Shown: positions 44,012 through 52,451 of the stretch, piece by piece | How positions within the stretch are numbered: the stretch's first letter is position 1 | How the letters are laid out: each line of letters begins with the position of its first letter | Source: Mesorhizobium carmichaelinearum | GTDB taxonomy: Bacteria > Pseudomonadota > Alphaproteobacteria > Rhizobiales > Rhizobiaceae | Direction: 5' to 3' | Assembly: GCF_900199455.1 (NCBI RefSeq) | Contig: NZ_FZQR01000001.1 | Span: 124,001-188,000, forward strand | DNA: 64,000 bases | Program-made: the position numbers and the translations under genes | The notes under the pieces: model-generated | Seen by the model: only the letters and a program-made list of their open reading frames with translations | Database searches by the model: none | What the model was told of the DNA's origin: nothing

Positions 44012-44329
44012 GCCGAGGAACGACATCGCTCGCTCACAAAAGGTCAGGCGAGAGCCTTTTTCGATGGGGCCGGCTCCGAGCAGCATGCCGAAGAGGTCGC
44101 GGGGCTCATCGAGGTCGGCCAGCATGTCGAGTTCTTGGTAGGGGCGACCTATTGATCAGCGGCGGCGCTTCCAAGATCGACCAGGCGACGGTCGCAGCCT
44201 ATCTGGAAGTCATCACCATCAATCTCGTTCTGTTTTCGAGTGCGTGGCGCGCAACAGGGCCAAGCGCCTGACGCGGTGGCAGCCCTTGTAAACTGAGCTC
44301 GGAAAAGCAGTGACCTATGGCCACGCGAA
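44012..44329. other. 318-bp interval with coding-like remnants but no intact gene
   Basis: Two short open stretches on the plus strand, neither with a convincing start: one ends ...GLIEVGQHVEFLVGATY at a TGA near 44156, the next reads SKIDQATVAAYLEVITINL and stops near 44272. They may be remnants of a decayed gene. No family recognised. Confidence 0.35.
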
Positions 44330-44362
44330 AGCCCGCGCCTCTGGCGGAGGCGCGGCTTTTTT
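44330..44362 (+). terminator. intrinsic terminator between convergent genes
   Basis: Strong stem AGCCCGCGCCT (44330-44340, one bulged C) with AGGCGCGGCT (44348-44357), 7-nt loop, then six T (44357-44362). It ends plus-strand transcription from the LuxR-type gene side and, with weaker U-run, could also serve the minus-strand FAD oxidoreductase gene 18 bp away. Confidence 0.85.
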
Positions 44363-44380
44363 CACTGCCACGCGGACGGC

Positions 44381-45820
44381 TCAGGCGGCGCGCTGGCTTT
44401 GTTTGGGCCGCAAATTCTGGTTCATGCGGAACAGGTTCAGCGGGTCATAGCGCTGCTTGATCTCCAGAAGCCGTTGGTAATTGCCGCCATAGGCCGCTTC
44501 GACCCGGTCAACCTCGTCCTCAGGCATGAAGTTCACATAGGCTGTGCCGGCAGCATAGGGCTTGGCCGCCTCATAGAGGCTGCGCGCCCAACCGATGCAG
44601 GCCCTGTCCATTGCAGGTTCGCGCCAGCGGGCATGGACATTCATGACGAAGTGCGAGCTGCGTTGCGGAAACGCCGTTGCGTTCTGCTCCACACGGCCCG
44701 CCGCACCGCCGACATGGCCGATGAATATCTCGCATTCCGGGCCAGGAAGCTCACGTATCGCTTCGGTGACGATCTCAACTGCCCTGTCGGGAAGCTGGGT
44801 GAAGTCATGGCTCTTCCAGTAGTTGCGGGCGCCCGGGGTAAGCAATGGGTCGAATGCCTGCTGCCAGCCGGTGAACGGGTTGGGGCCGACGACATCGGCA
44901 ATCGGCGAGCCGATGGCGCGAAGCTTCTTCGTCGCCTTTTCACCTGCCTGAAGATCGCCGCAATAGCACATGGCCAGCACCAGAACATCCTTGCCATGCC
45001 ACTCGGCCGGCAGGAAGGGCAGCGGCGGCGCCTGCCGCATCACCACCCAGCAGGTCAGTTCGTCTGGAGCCGTTTCGAGCGCCTTACGATACTCCTCCAG
45101 CACCTTCTCGGCATCGGCGAAAGGATGCACGACAAGCCCCGACAGAACCTGCGGACCCATCTGGTGGAGCTGAAACTCAAATGCCGTGACAATGCCGAAA
45201 TTGCCGCCGCCGCCACGCAGCGCCCAGAACAGGTCCGGATTTTCGGTCTGGCTGGCGCGCAGCAACTTGCCGTCGGCGGTGACCACATCGGCAGAGACAA
45301 GATTGTCGATGGTCAGGCCGAATTTGCGGGTGATCCAGCCAAAGCCGCCGCCCAGGGTCAGGCCTGATATGCCGGTGGTCGAATTGATGCCTGTCGGCAC
45401 TGTCAGCCCAAAGGCCTGTGTTTCGCGGTCGACATCGGCGAGTGTAGCGCCAGGTCCGACCCATGCCCGCCGGGCGGCGGGATCGACCCGCACCGACTTC
45501 ATCGGCGACAGATCGATCATCAGACCGCCATCGCATACGGCACTGCCGGCAATGTTGTGGCCGCCGCCGCGCACGGAGACGAGAAGCCTGTTTTCCCTGG
45601 CGAAATTCACGGCACGGATGACGTCGGAGGCGCCGACGCAACACACGATCAGCCCGGGCCTCCGGTCGACCGTGGCATTCCACACGGTGCGGGCTTCGTT
45701 GTAGGCGGCGTCCCCCTGCTGAAGCAGTGTGCCGCGCAATTGTGCCGAAAGCGCTTCTATTGCCTCGGCATCGACTGTCGTCTTGCCGCGATCAAGCGTG
45801 GTGAGGCTCATGGTGTTCAT
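44381..45820 (-). CDS. FAD-linked oxidoreductase, berberine-bridge-enzyme type
   Basis: 479 aa, PCMH-type FAD domain plus C-terminal BBE domain. His88 in VSVRGGGHNIAG is the usual 8-alpha-histidyl FAD attachment site. GITGLTLGGGFGWITRKFGL-like sequence follows near residue 150, without the cysteine of bicovalent members. The C-terminal BBE signature reads YGGNYQRLLEIKQRYDPLNL. No signal peptide. Members oxidise carbohydrates, alkaloids or antibiotics; the substrate is unknown. GGGAGGA upstream fixes the start at 45820. Divergent from the AhpD-like/ECF41 pair; ECF41 loci often carry an oxidoreductase. Confidence 0.9.
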   Translation of the reverse strand: MNTMSLTTLDRGKTTVDAEAIEALSAQLRGTLLQQGDAAYNEARTVWNATVDRRPGLIVCCVGASDVIRAVNFARENRLLVSVRGGGHNIAGSAVCDGGLMIDLSPMKSVRVDPAARRAWVGPGATLADVDRETQAFGLTVPTGINSTTGISGLTLGGGFGWITRKFGLTIDNLVSADVVTADGKLLRASQTENPDLFWALRGGGGNFGIVTAFEFQLHQMGPQVLSGLVVHPFADAEKVLEEYRKALETAPDELTCWVVMRQAPPLPFLPAEWHGKDVLVLAMCYCGDLQAGEKATKKLRAIGSPIADVVGPNPFTGWQQAFDPLLTPGARNYWKSHDFTQLPDRAVEIVTEAIRELPGPECEIFIGHVGGAAGRVEQNATAFPQRSSHFVMNVHARWREPAMDRACIGWARSLYEAAKPYAAGTAYVNFMPEDEVDRVEAAYGGNYQRLLEIKQRYDPLNLFRMNQNLRPKQSQRAA

Positions 45821-46043
45821 GGTTTCCTCCCAATTTGCTTATGAGCCGTTCTCCTTCAAACGCCTTCAATTCTGCTCTTATATTAGATGTCGCGCAAGTT
45901 ACGCACGCTTCGAGCCGGATGGCGGCCGCCGCTTGGTGCGCATCAACAACGGCGAACGGTCGAAGGTGACCTGGCCGACGCCGCGAAACATGCTGGAGCA
46001 GCTGACGGGAGCGGCGCATGGCGGACAAAAACCCTGGCGTGCA

Positions 46044-46070
46044 TGTCACACCAGCAAGTCCCCGCTCGTC
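46044..46070 (+). promoter_or_regulatory. ECF41-type promoter motif
   Basis: TGTCACA (46044-46050), a 16-nt spacer, then CGTC (46067-46070): an exact match to the ECF41 target consensus as I remember it from published work. It lies 33 bp before the AhpD-like gene, whose neighbour encodes an ECF41 sigma factor, so the pair is presumably autoregulated. Confidence 0.8.
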
Positions 46071-46102
46071 ATGGGATCGGCAGCAACAGAAGGAAGCCAA
46101 TC

Positions 46103-46579
46103 ATGACCGCAAAAATCGACCTCTTCGCCGCCGCCCCTTCGCTGATGAAGAACTGGCAGCGCTCCTCGATCGAGCTCTCCGCTGCCGCCAGCCTCGAGCA
46201 CAGCCTCACCGAACTGGTGAAACTGCGCGCCTCGCAGATCAATGGCTGCGCCAACTGCATCAATCTCCACGCCACCGAGGCGCGCGAGAACGGCGAGACC
46301 GAGCAGCGCATCTATCTGCTGCCGGCCTGGCGCGAGGCACCTTGCTACAGCGACCGTGAGCGCGCCGCCCTTGCCTGGACCGAGGCCTTGACCCGGCTTT
46401 CGGAAGACACCGGCCGCGCAGGCGCCTATGAAGAACTGAAGGCGCATTTCACGGAGGAGGAGCAGATCAAGCTCACCTTGACGATCAACATCATCAACGC
46501 CTGGAACCGTATCGCTGTCGGTTTCGGCCTGTATGCCGACCCGGCTGCCGTCAAGGCCGCCCGGGTGGCCGCGGCCTGA
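46103..46579 (+). CDS. carboxymuconolactone decarboxylase / AhpD-like protein
   Basis: 158 aa, helical AhpD-like fold. The redox CxxC and following His are in NGCANCINLHATEARE. This suggests peroxidase-associated disulphide chemistry rather than true decarboxylation. Cytosolic. Preceded by GAAGGAAG and by an ECF41 promoter motif. Its TGA overlaps the sigma factor start, so they are cotranscribed. In ECF41 systems a carboxymuconolactone decarboxylase-like gene is the standard target partner. Confidence 0.93.
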   Translation: MTAKIDLFAAAPSLMKNWQRSSIELSAAASLEHSLTELVKLRASQINGCANCINLHATEARENGETEQRIYLLPAWREAPCYSDRERAALAWTEALTRLSEDTGRAGAYEELKAHFTEEEQIKLTLTINIINAWNRIAVGFGLYADPAAVKAARVAAA

Positions 46580-47436
46580 TGACGAGCTCAGCGGCCGACG
46601 ATGCGGCAGCGGGCTTCGGCCCGCTGCGCCCCAAGCTCATGCGCGTCGCCTATCGCATGCTGGGCTCGGTGTCGGACGCCGAGGACGCCGTGCAGGAGGC
46701 CTTCATCCGCTGGATGAAGGCCGATCGCAACGCGGTGCGCGAGCCCGAGGCATTCCTGCGCCGCACTGTGACGCGGCTCTGTCTCGACCAGCTCAAATCC
46801 GCGCGGCACAAACGCGAGACCTATGTCGGCCCCTGGCTTCCCGATCCCGTGGTGGAAGAGGACGAAGTGGAAGACGTCACCTTGCCGCTGATGCTCGCGC
46901 TGGAACGGCTGTCACCGCTCGAGCGCGCCGCCTTTCTGCTGCACGATGTGTTCGGGCTCGGGTTCGACGAGGTGGCGGCCGCGGTCGATCGTGATGCGGC
47001 GGCTTGCCGCCAGCTCGCCGCCCGGGCGCGCGGCCATGTCCGCGAGACGCGGCCTCGCTTTGCGGTGGAAAGACAATATGGCCTCCAGCTTGCCGAGGCC
47101 TTTTTCGCGGCCTCGCGCAGCGGTGACATGAAGGCGCTTGGCGCCATGTTGAGCGCCGATGTCATCGCCCATGCCGACGGCGGCGGCAAGCGTCCGGCAG
47201 CCGCCGAACCGGCCCTGGGCTTCGATGCCGTGATGAAGCAATACGAGCGCGTGGCGGCCTGGTTGCGAACGCATGGCTCGAAACTTGTCCGCGTCGGTTT
47301 CATCAACGGATTGCCGGGGTTCGTCAGCCTGGAAGCCGATGGCGAACTCCAAACCACCGCACTCGACATCGAGGGCGGGAAGATCGCCGCCATCTATGTC
47401 GTGCGCAACCCCGACAAGCTCAGGCACCTTCACTAA
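46579..47436 (+). CDS. ECF41-family RNA polymerase sigma factor
   Basis: 285 aa. Sigma region 2 (LRPKLMRVAYRMLGSVSDAE, DAVQEAFIRWM) and region 4 (LSPLERAAFLLHDVFGLGFD, EVAAAVDRDAAACRQLAARA), followed by a SnoaL-like C-terminal extension of about 115 residues. All three ECF41 signatures are present: WLPDP in the region 2-4 linker (residues 86-90), DGGGK at 200-204, and NPDKL near the C-terminus. In this group the C-terminal domain, rather than an anti-sigma factor, controls activity, and no anti-sigma gene is present here. Confidence 0.95.
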   Translation: MTSSAADDAAAGFGPLRPKLMRVAYRMLGSVSDAEDAVQEAFIRWMKADRNAVREPEAFLRRTVTRLCLDQLKSARHKRETYVGPWLPDPVVEEDEVEDVTLPLMLALERLSPLERAAFLLHDVFGLGFDEVAAAVDRDAAACRQLAARARGHVRETRPRFAVERQYGLQLAEAFFAASRSGDMKALGAMLSADVIAHADGGGKRPAAAEPALGFDAVMKQYERVAAWLRTHGSKLVRVGFINGLPGFVSLEADGELQTTALDIEGGKIAAIYVVRNPDKLRHLH

Positions 47437-47439
47437 GCG

Positions 47440-48624
47440 TCAGGCCAACCCGAACTTCTCCACGGCGCGCATGATGCCACGCAGTTCGGCGAGGCCTTTC
47501 AGCCGGCCGATCAGCGAGTAGCCGGGATTGATCTTCTTCTTGCCGATATCGTCGGCGAGCAGATGGCCGTGGTCCGGCCGCATCGGAATGCGCCAGTCAG
47601 CCCGGCCCTCCTTGCGGCGGCGCGCTTCCTCCTGCATCAGAGCGAGGATGACATGCGCCATGTCGGTGCCGCCCTCGAGATGCTCGGCTTCGTAGAACGA
47701 GCCGTCCTCCTCGATGGTGATGTTGCGCAGATGGACAAAATGGATGCGGTCGGCGAATTCCTTGACCATGGCGACGATATCGTTGTCGGCGCGCGTACCG
47801 TAGGAGCCGGTGCAGAAGGTCAGCCCATTGGCCGGGCTATCGACGGCATTGAGGATGAAGCGCGCATCCTGCGCTGTCGAAACGACGCGCGGCAGGCCAT
47901 AGAGCGAAAAGGGCGGATCGTCGGGGTGGATGCACATGCGCACCCCCTCCTCTTCGGCCACCGGAATGATCTCGCGCAGGAACCAGGCGAGGTTGTCGCG
48001 CAACTCCTTCGGCCCGATCCCGTCATACTCCGCCAAAGCCTCGCGGAAACTGTCGCGGTCATATTTGCGCTCGGTTGCCGGCAGGCCGGCAATCAGGTTG
48101 CGTTCGATCTGGTCGACCTCATCCGATGTCAGCGCCTTCAGCCGCTTCTCGGCCTCGGCGATCCGCGCCGGCGTATAGCTGGCGGCGCCGTTCTTGCGTT
48201 GCAGCACGAAAAGATCATAGGCGGCAAAATCGATGGCGTCGAAACGCAAGGCATAGCCGGTTGTCGGCAGGCGATAGATGAGGTCGGTGCGGGTCCAATC
48301 CACCACCGGCATGAAATTATAGCAGATCGTTTTGATGCCGGCCTTGGCGAGCGTGCGGATGCTGTCGCGATAGTAGCCGGCATAGCGCTCGCGTTCCGGC
48401 GCGCCGATCTTGAAAGAATTGTGGACCGGGATGCTCTCGACCACCGACCATGTCAGGCCGGCCGCCTCGATGATCCGCTTGCGCTCGAGCACATCGGCTT
48501 CGGGCCATGCCCGGCCATCGTAGATGTGGTGCAGTGCCGAAACCACGCCGGTGGCGCCAGCCTGCCTGACATGATCGAGTGTCACCGGATCATCCGGACC
48601 ATACCAGCGCCAGCACTGTTCCAT
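47440..48624 (-). CDS. uxuA: D-mannonate dehydratase
   Basis: 394 aa, the length of E. coli UxuA. Converts D-mannonate to 2-keto-3-deoxy-D-gluconate in glucuronate catabolism, in the cytoplasm, with a divalent metal. Recognisable: [90 protein letters not shown] and [11 protein letters not shown]; the conserved His/Cys/Asp residues are metal ligands. GAAGGAAG upstream fixes the start. Divergent from an SDR gene that may supply D-mannonate from fructuronate; the two intergenic promoters share 101 bp. Confidence 0.94.
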   Translation of the reverse strand: MEQCWRWYGPDDPVTLDHVRQAGATGVVSALHHIYDGRAWPEADVLERKRIIEAAGLTWSVVESIPVHNSFKIGAPERERYAGYYRDSIRTLAKAGIKTICYNFMPVVDWTRTDLIYRLPTTGYALRFDAIDFAAYDLFVLQRKNGAASYTPARIAEAEKRLKALTSDEVDQIERNLIAGLPATERKYDRDSFREALAEYDGIGPKELRDNLAWFLREIIPVAEEEGVRMCIHPDDPPFSLYGLPRVVSTAQDARFILNAVDSPANGLTFCTGSYGTRADNDIVAMVKEFADRIHFVHLRNITIEEDGSFYEAEHLEGGTDMAHVILALMQEEARRRKEGRADWRIPMRPDHGHLLADDIGKKKINPGYSLIGRLKGLAELRGIMRAVEKFGLA

Positions 48625-48725
48625 TACCGCTTCCTTCTTGCGAGAGAGCGGCAACCTATTGTTTGACTAGGATGAGTGTCAAACTCAGAACCGGGTTTTT
48701 GATAGCGCATGAAGGAGCTTTCCCG

Positions 48726-49511
48726 ATGAAGGATTTCGACGGCAAGGTGGCATTGGTGACGGGGACGACCGGCATCGCGCTCGCCACAGCAAGGCGGCTG
48801 GCGCAAGGGGGTGCGGCGATCATCGCCTGCGGCATCGACCGGGCAGCCAATGCCGCCATGCAGGAAAGCCTTGCCAAGGCCGGAGCGAGTGCGCTGGTGC
48901 AAACGGTTGACGTCTCGGTCTCCGATCAGGTGCGCGACGCGGTCGCGGCCGGTGTCGCGAAATTCGGCGGCATCGACGTCATCGTCAATTCCGCCGCGGT
49001 CCATCCCTATGGCACAGCGACGACGACCGATTGGGAAACCTGGAACCGGGCGATGACGGTCAATGTCGGCTCGATCTACCTGACCGCCCATTTCGGCATC
49101 CCGGAAATGATCAAGCGCGGTGGCGGCGCCATCGTCAACGTCGCCTCAGTGCAGGGCTTCGCCTGCCAGCAGAACGTCGCCGCCTATGCCACGACCAAGG
49201 GCGCTATCCACACGCTGACGCGCTCGCTGGCGCTCGACTACGCGGCATCAGGCATAAGGGTGAATTCGGTCAGCCCGGGCTCGATCCGCACGCCGATCCT
49301 GGAGAAAGCCGCACGCGGCGACAGTGGCAGCGATGCCGATGTCGAAGAGGCCTACCGGCGCTTCGGCGCGGCCCATCCGCTCGGCCGCATCGGCGAGCCG
49401 GAGGAAGTGGCCGAACTCATCGCTTTCCTGTGCTCGTCCAAGGCCAGCTTCTGCACCGGCGCCGACTACAGAATAGACGGCGGCCTGACTGCCGGCATCG
49501 GCGTGAAGTAG
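48726..49511 (+). CDS. SDR-family oxidoreductase, possibly a fructuronate/mannonate reductase
   Basis: 261 aa, classical short-chain dehydrogenase. Cofactor motif ALVTGTTGIALATARRLA (the usual GxG is GIAL), NSAAVHPYG, catalytic Ser in VNVASVQGF, and Tyr/Lys in YATTKGAIHTLTRSLA; C-terminal PLGRIGEPEEVAELIAFLCS. Divergent from uxuA, so an SDR-type D-mannonate oxidoreductase is plausible, but the substrate is not readable. AAGGAG upstream of the ATG at 48726. Confidence 0.88.
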   Translation: MKDFDGKVALVTGTTGIALATARRLAQGGAAIIACGIDRAANAAMQESLAKAGASALVQTVDVSVSDQVRDAVAAGVAKFGGIDVIVNSAAVHPYGTATTTDWETWNRAMTVNVGSIYLTAHFGIPEMIKRGGGAIVNVASVQGFACQQNVAAYATTKGAIHTLTRSLALDYAASGIRVNSVSPGSIRTPILEKAARGDSGSDADVEEAYRRFGAAHPLGRIGEPEEVAELIAFLCSSKASFCTGADYRIDGGLTAGIGVK

Positions 49512-49533
49512 AGCCTCGGCGATCGGCTTGACC

Positions 49534-50148
49534 TCAGGGATTTTGAGAGCGCAGCGTCCGCAAGGTGATGGAGTAGCGATGCTCGGCGAGCGGCGGGATG
49601 CTGTGCTCCCACTCCGTGCGCGAAGGCCCGGTCATCAGATAGGCTGATCCTGGCTCGACGACGATGGTCCGGCGCTCCCATTTGTCGCCGTTCTTTCGCC
49701 GCAGCCGAAAGCTGCAGGGCGCCAGCAGCGAAACGCCGGCGACATCCTCGAAATGCGGCTTGTCGCGATGCCAGCCTATACCGGCGCCAGGCCGGTATTC
49801 ATTGATCAGCACCTGCGCGAAGGCCTCGACAGGCCGGCGCGCAAAGGCCGCGACCTTCTCTCGCATGGGCAGCAGGAAGTCGGGAATCGGCGCCGCCTCG
49901 ACGACTTCACGCCGGTCATAGTCGTAGCGCAGGCCAAACCCGACGACACGCCGGTTTGCCAGATGGCCGTGGAAATCAAACGCCTGGAACGGTAGTCTCT
50001 CAAGATGCCGCGCAAGCTCTGTCGCTTCCTGAGGCGTGATCAATTCGGGCTGGTAGGCAAAACCCTCGGGCAATTCCTCAGCAGCCCCAAAGAGATCATG
50101 CTGGAATGCCGGAGTGTGGCCGGTGGCTTTCAATTTGAGTGGCGACAT
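49534..50148 (-). CDS. AlkB-type alpha-ketoglutarate-dependent dioxygenase
   Basis: 204 aa. Fe(II)/2OG oxygenase that in related proteins removes alkyl groups from DNA or RNA bases. Iron ligands appear as His and Asp in GIGWHRDKPHF and His in EWEHSIPPL; the 2OG-binding arginines are in HRYSITLRTLR. Also typical: INEYRPGAGIGWH and SAYLMTGPSRTEWEH. I start at the ATG at 50148 (MSPLKLKATG), since the longer frame upstream lacks family sequence. It overlaps no gene; 21 bp separates its stop from the convergent SDR gene. Confidence 0.9.
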   Translation of the reverse strand: MSPLKLKATGHTPAFQHDLFGAAEELPEGFAYQPELITPQEATELARHLERLPFQAFDFHGHLANRRVVGFGLRYDYDRREVVEAAPIPDFLLPMREKVAAFARRPVEAFAQVLINEYRPGAGIGWHRDKPHFEDVAGVSLLAPCSFRLRRKNGDKWERRTIVVEPGSAYLMTGPSRTEWEHSIPPLAEHRYSITLRTLRSQNP

Positions 50149-50280
50149 CCCGCCTAGATGGTGAGGGCTGAGCGACCGGGCAATACCGAGCCGCGCCGCC
50201 ATGCTTGATGTGCGGGGGCAACGGCGGGGAACCGGACCCATGGCTGGCGAATTTATCTGGCTGGGCAGTCAGGTGCCAAC

Positions 50281-50481
50281 ATGCCATCGACCGCGATCCG
50301 AAACACACAATACGATCCCGCCACCAGAACCCTCTCCGTCTGGTTCGTGCCGAGCGGCCATCGCTACGACTATGCGGACGTTGCCCCGGCAACCTATGCC
50401 GCTTTCAGGAAGGCCGCCTCGAAAGGCCGCTTCTTCAACGAATTCATCCGCGATCACTACAGCTACCGCCGCGTGGCATGA
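50281..50481 (+). CDS. KTSC-domain small protein
   Basis: 66 aa, nearly all KTSC domain: TQYDPATRTLSVWFVPSGHR, YADVAPATYAAFRKAASKGR, FFNEFIRDHYSYRRV. The domain is named for lysyl-tRNA synthetase C-terminal association and its function is unclear; free-standing copies are common. Short enough to be overlooked but well supported by motif. Confidence 0.85.
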   Translation: MPSTAIRNTQYDPATRTLSVWFVPSGHRYDYADVAPATYAAFRKAASKGRFFNEFIRDHYSYRRVA

Positions 50482-50502
50482 CGCGGAGGGTTGGTTGCCT
50501 TG

Positions 50503-51801
50503 TCACGCCTTCTTGTCCAACTCCGCCGGCGCCTTGTCCGGCGCCGGTTCCCAACCAAAGACGCTACGGCCGCCGAGCAGGTGCGATTGGTCGAATTCGC
50601 CGGCGACGATCTCCTTCAGGCTGGGGCCGGTGACGTACCGCTCGACCTGCCGCGACTGATCGTCGAGCCGCCGCAGCGCGCCGATTTCCTCTTCACGGCC
50701 AAGTTTGGCTTTCTGTACTGCGGACTTCAGCACGCCGATTGTCTCGTCATAGACCTTGAGCGGAACAGGAAACGGGTGCCTGTCCTTGCCGCCATGGGCG
50801 AGTGAGAAACGGCCCGGGTCCGAAAACCGGCACGGCGCGCCATGCACCACTTCGGCAACGAGGGCCAATGCGCGCACGGTGCGCGCGCCTACGCCGGGAA
50901 CCAGGAGAAGCTCGGAGAAATCCGCCGGACCGCGTTCGGCGGCCGCCGCCATGTTTCCATGCAGGCGGCGCATGACGACATCGCTTTCGCGCACGTCATG
51001 GTGCGCCGGCATGACCAGATGCGGCAGCAGCGGCTGCTCCGGAGCCGACACCGTGCCCGGCTCTAGGTCTAGGGCAGCGAATTCCCGGAGGATGCGGTCC
51101 GGGCCGAGGTCCTGGAGCAGGTCCAGCTGTCCCTGGCGCGAGGCCTCGGCGCGGCGGTCGGTCAGGTTTACGATCTCGCCCTGGTTGGCGCCCTCGATGG
51201 CGGCGTGCGGCTGATCGACGAAACTCTTCAGACCTTCGGACAGCCAATGGTAGCGCCGCGCCACCTTGCTGTCGCCGTTCATGCCTTGCTGCACCACCAC
51301 CCAGTCGCCGTCATCGGTGACGATGAAGCCGTGCAGATAGAGGTCGAAGCCATCCTGGACGGCGGCACTGTCGACCTTGGCCACAAGCCGGCTGGCGGTT
51401 GCCAGGCGCGTGCCGTCGAAGCCGATGCGCTCGCCGATCGCGGCAAGCTCATGCGGGGTCTTGCGCGAATGCGCGCCACGACCGCCGCAGACATGAATGC
51501 CGAGTTCTCCCGACAGCGGCGTCAGACCGCGTTTCAAGGCGCCGACGACGCTGGTCGTGATGCCGGACGAGTGCCAGTCCATGCCCATGACGGCGCCGAA
51601 GGACTGGAACCAGAACGGATGCGCCAGCCGCCGCAGCAATTCGTTGCGGCCATAATGGTGGATGATCGCTTCGCACATGACCGCGCCAAGGCGCGTCATG
51701 CGGTCGCCCAGCCATTTCGGCACGCGTCCGCCATGAAGTGGAAGATCCGCACTGCCCGATCGTTGCGCCAATTTTTTTGCCTGTTCCGTATCTGTCCACA
51801 C
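50503..51801 (-). CDS. DUF763-domain protein with helix-hairpin-helix
   Basis: About 432 aa. The N-terminal DUF763 signature is SADLPLHGGRVPKWLGDRM, followed by LAHPFWFQSFGAVMGMDWHS, SGELGIHVCGGRGAHSRKTP and VVQQGMNGDSKVARRYHWLS. Near residue 285 a helix-hairpin-helix like that of DNA glycosylases or ligases reads LLLVPGVGARTVRALALVAE. DUF763 proteins are suspected nucleic-acid enzymes; no activity established to my knowledge. The start is uncertain: GTG at 51801 gives the family N-terminus, but a TTG at 51825 is also open. The interval 51802-51902 has no gene. Confidence 0.82.
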   Translation of the reverse strand: MWTDTEQAKKLAQRSGSADLPLHGGRVPKWLGDRMTRLGAVMCEAIIHHYGRNELLRRLAHPFWFQSFGAVMGMDWHSSGITTSVVGALKRGLTPLSGELGIHVCGGRGAHSRKTPHELAAIGERIGFDGTRLATASRLVAKVDSAAVQDGFDLYLHGFIVTDDGDWVVVQQGMNGDSKVARRYHWLSEGLKSFVDQPHAAIEGANQGEIVNLTDRRAEASRQGQLDLLQDLGPDRILREFAALDLEPGTVSAPEQPLLPHLVMPAHHDVRESDVVMRRLHGNMAAAAERGPADFSELLLVPGVGARTVRALALVAEVVHGAPCRFSDPGRFSLAHGGKDRHPFPVPLKVYDETIGVLKSAVQKAKLGREEEIGALRRLDDQSRQVERYVTGPSLKEIVAGEFDQSHLLGGRSVFGWEPAPDKAPAELDKKA

Positions 51802-51902
51802 AGATAGGCATCCCAGGCCGCACAAGGAAGCTTTGAATGCTACCGCTCGAATTGCCGATGAACTAAATCGATTTCGGCACGATCGTCACACGGCGCTTCC
51901 TG

Positions 51903-52451
51903 CTATCGCACCACGCGTTTCTCGAGCTTGCGGGCCAGGGTGCGCCGGTGCAGGCCGAGCCGGCGCGCGGTTTCGGAGATGTTGAAGCCGGTCTCGACGA
52001 GCGTTTCGTGGATGCGCTCCCATTCGAGGTTCTTAATCGAAGTGGGACGATTGCTGACGGAAACCGAAACATCGCCCTCGGCCCGACCGAAGGCGGCTTC
52101 GATGTCGTCGGTGTTGGCGGGCTTGGCCAGGTAATGACATGCGCCGAGTTTGATCGCCTCGACTGCGGTGGCGATGCTGGCAAAGCCGGTCAGCACGACG
52201 ATCCTCATCGAAGCATCGCGGGCGCTGAGCAGCTTGACGCATTCCAGCCCGGAGCCGCCGGCGCCAAGCTTGAGATCAACGACGGCGTAGGTCGGAACCG
52301 CCGTTTCGAGGGCGCGAACCAAGTCTTCCCTGCCATGGCAGACCATCACGTCGTAGTCGCGCTTTTCGAAAGAGCGTTTCAGCGTCTTCGCGAAGGTGGC
52401 GTCGTCCTCGACGATAAACAGGGATCGATCAGGCCTCACGATCATCTCCAT
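51903..52451 (-). CDS. actR: ActR/PrrA/RegA-type response regulator
   Basis: 182 aa. Receiver domain with acidic pocket EDD (residues 15-17), phosphorylatable Asp59 (YAVVDLKLG) and LTGFASIATAVEA. The linker leads to a Fis-type helix-turn-helix (WERIHETLVETGFNISETAR, RLGLHRRTLARKLEKR). Global redox regulator that in rhizobia controls respiratory and acid-tolerance genes. The gene overlaps actS by 23 bp at its start, an unusually long overlap that enforces coupling with its kinase. Confidence 0.93.
   Translation of the reverse strand: MEMIVRPDRSLFIVEDDATFAKTLKRSFEKRDYDVMVCHGREDLVRALETAVPTYAVVDLKLGAGGSGLECVKLLSARDASMRIVVLTGFASIATAVEAIKLGACHYLAKPANTDDIEAAFGRAEGDVSVSVSNRPTSIKNLEWERIHETLVETGFNISETARRLGLHRRTLARKLEKRVVR

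Noticed and set aside
45845..46102. Open frame upstream of the AhpD-like gene in the same phase
   Set aside because: The family start with a good ribosome-binding site is at 46103, and the ECF41 promoter motif lies inside the supposed extension.
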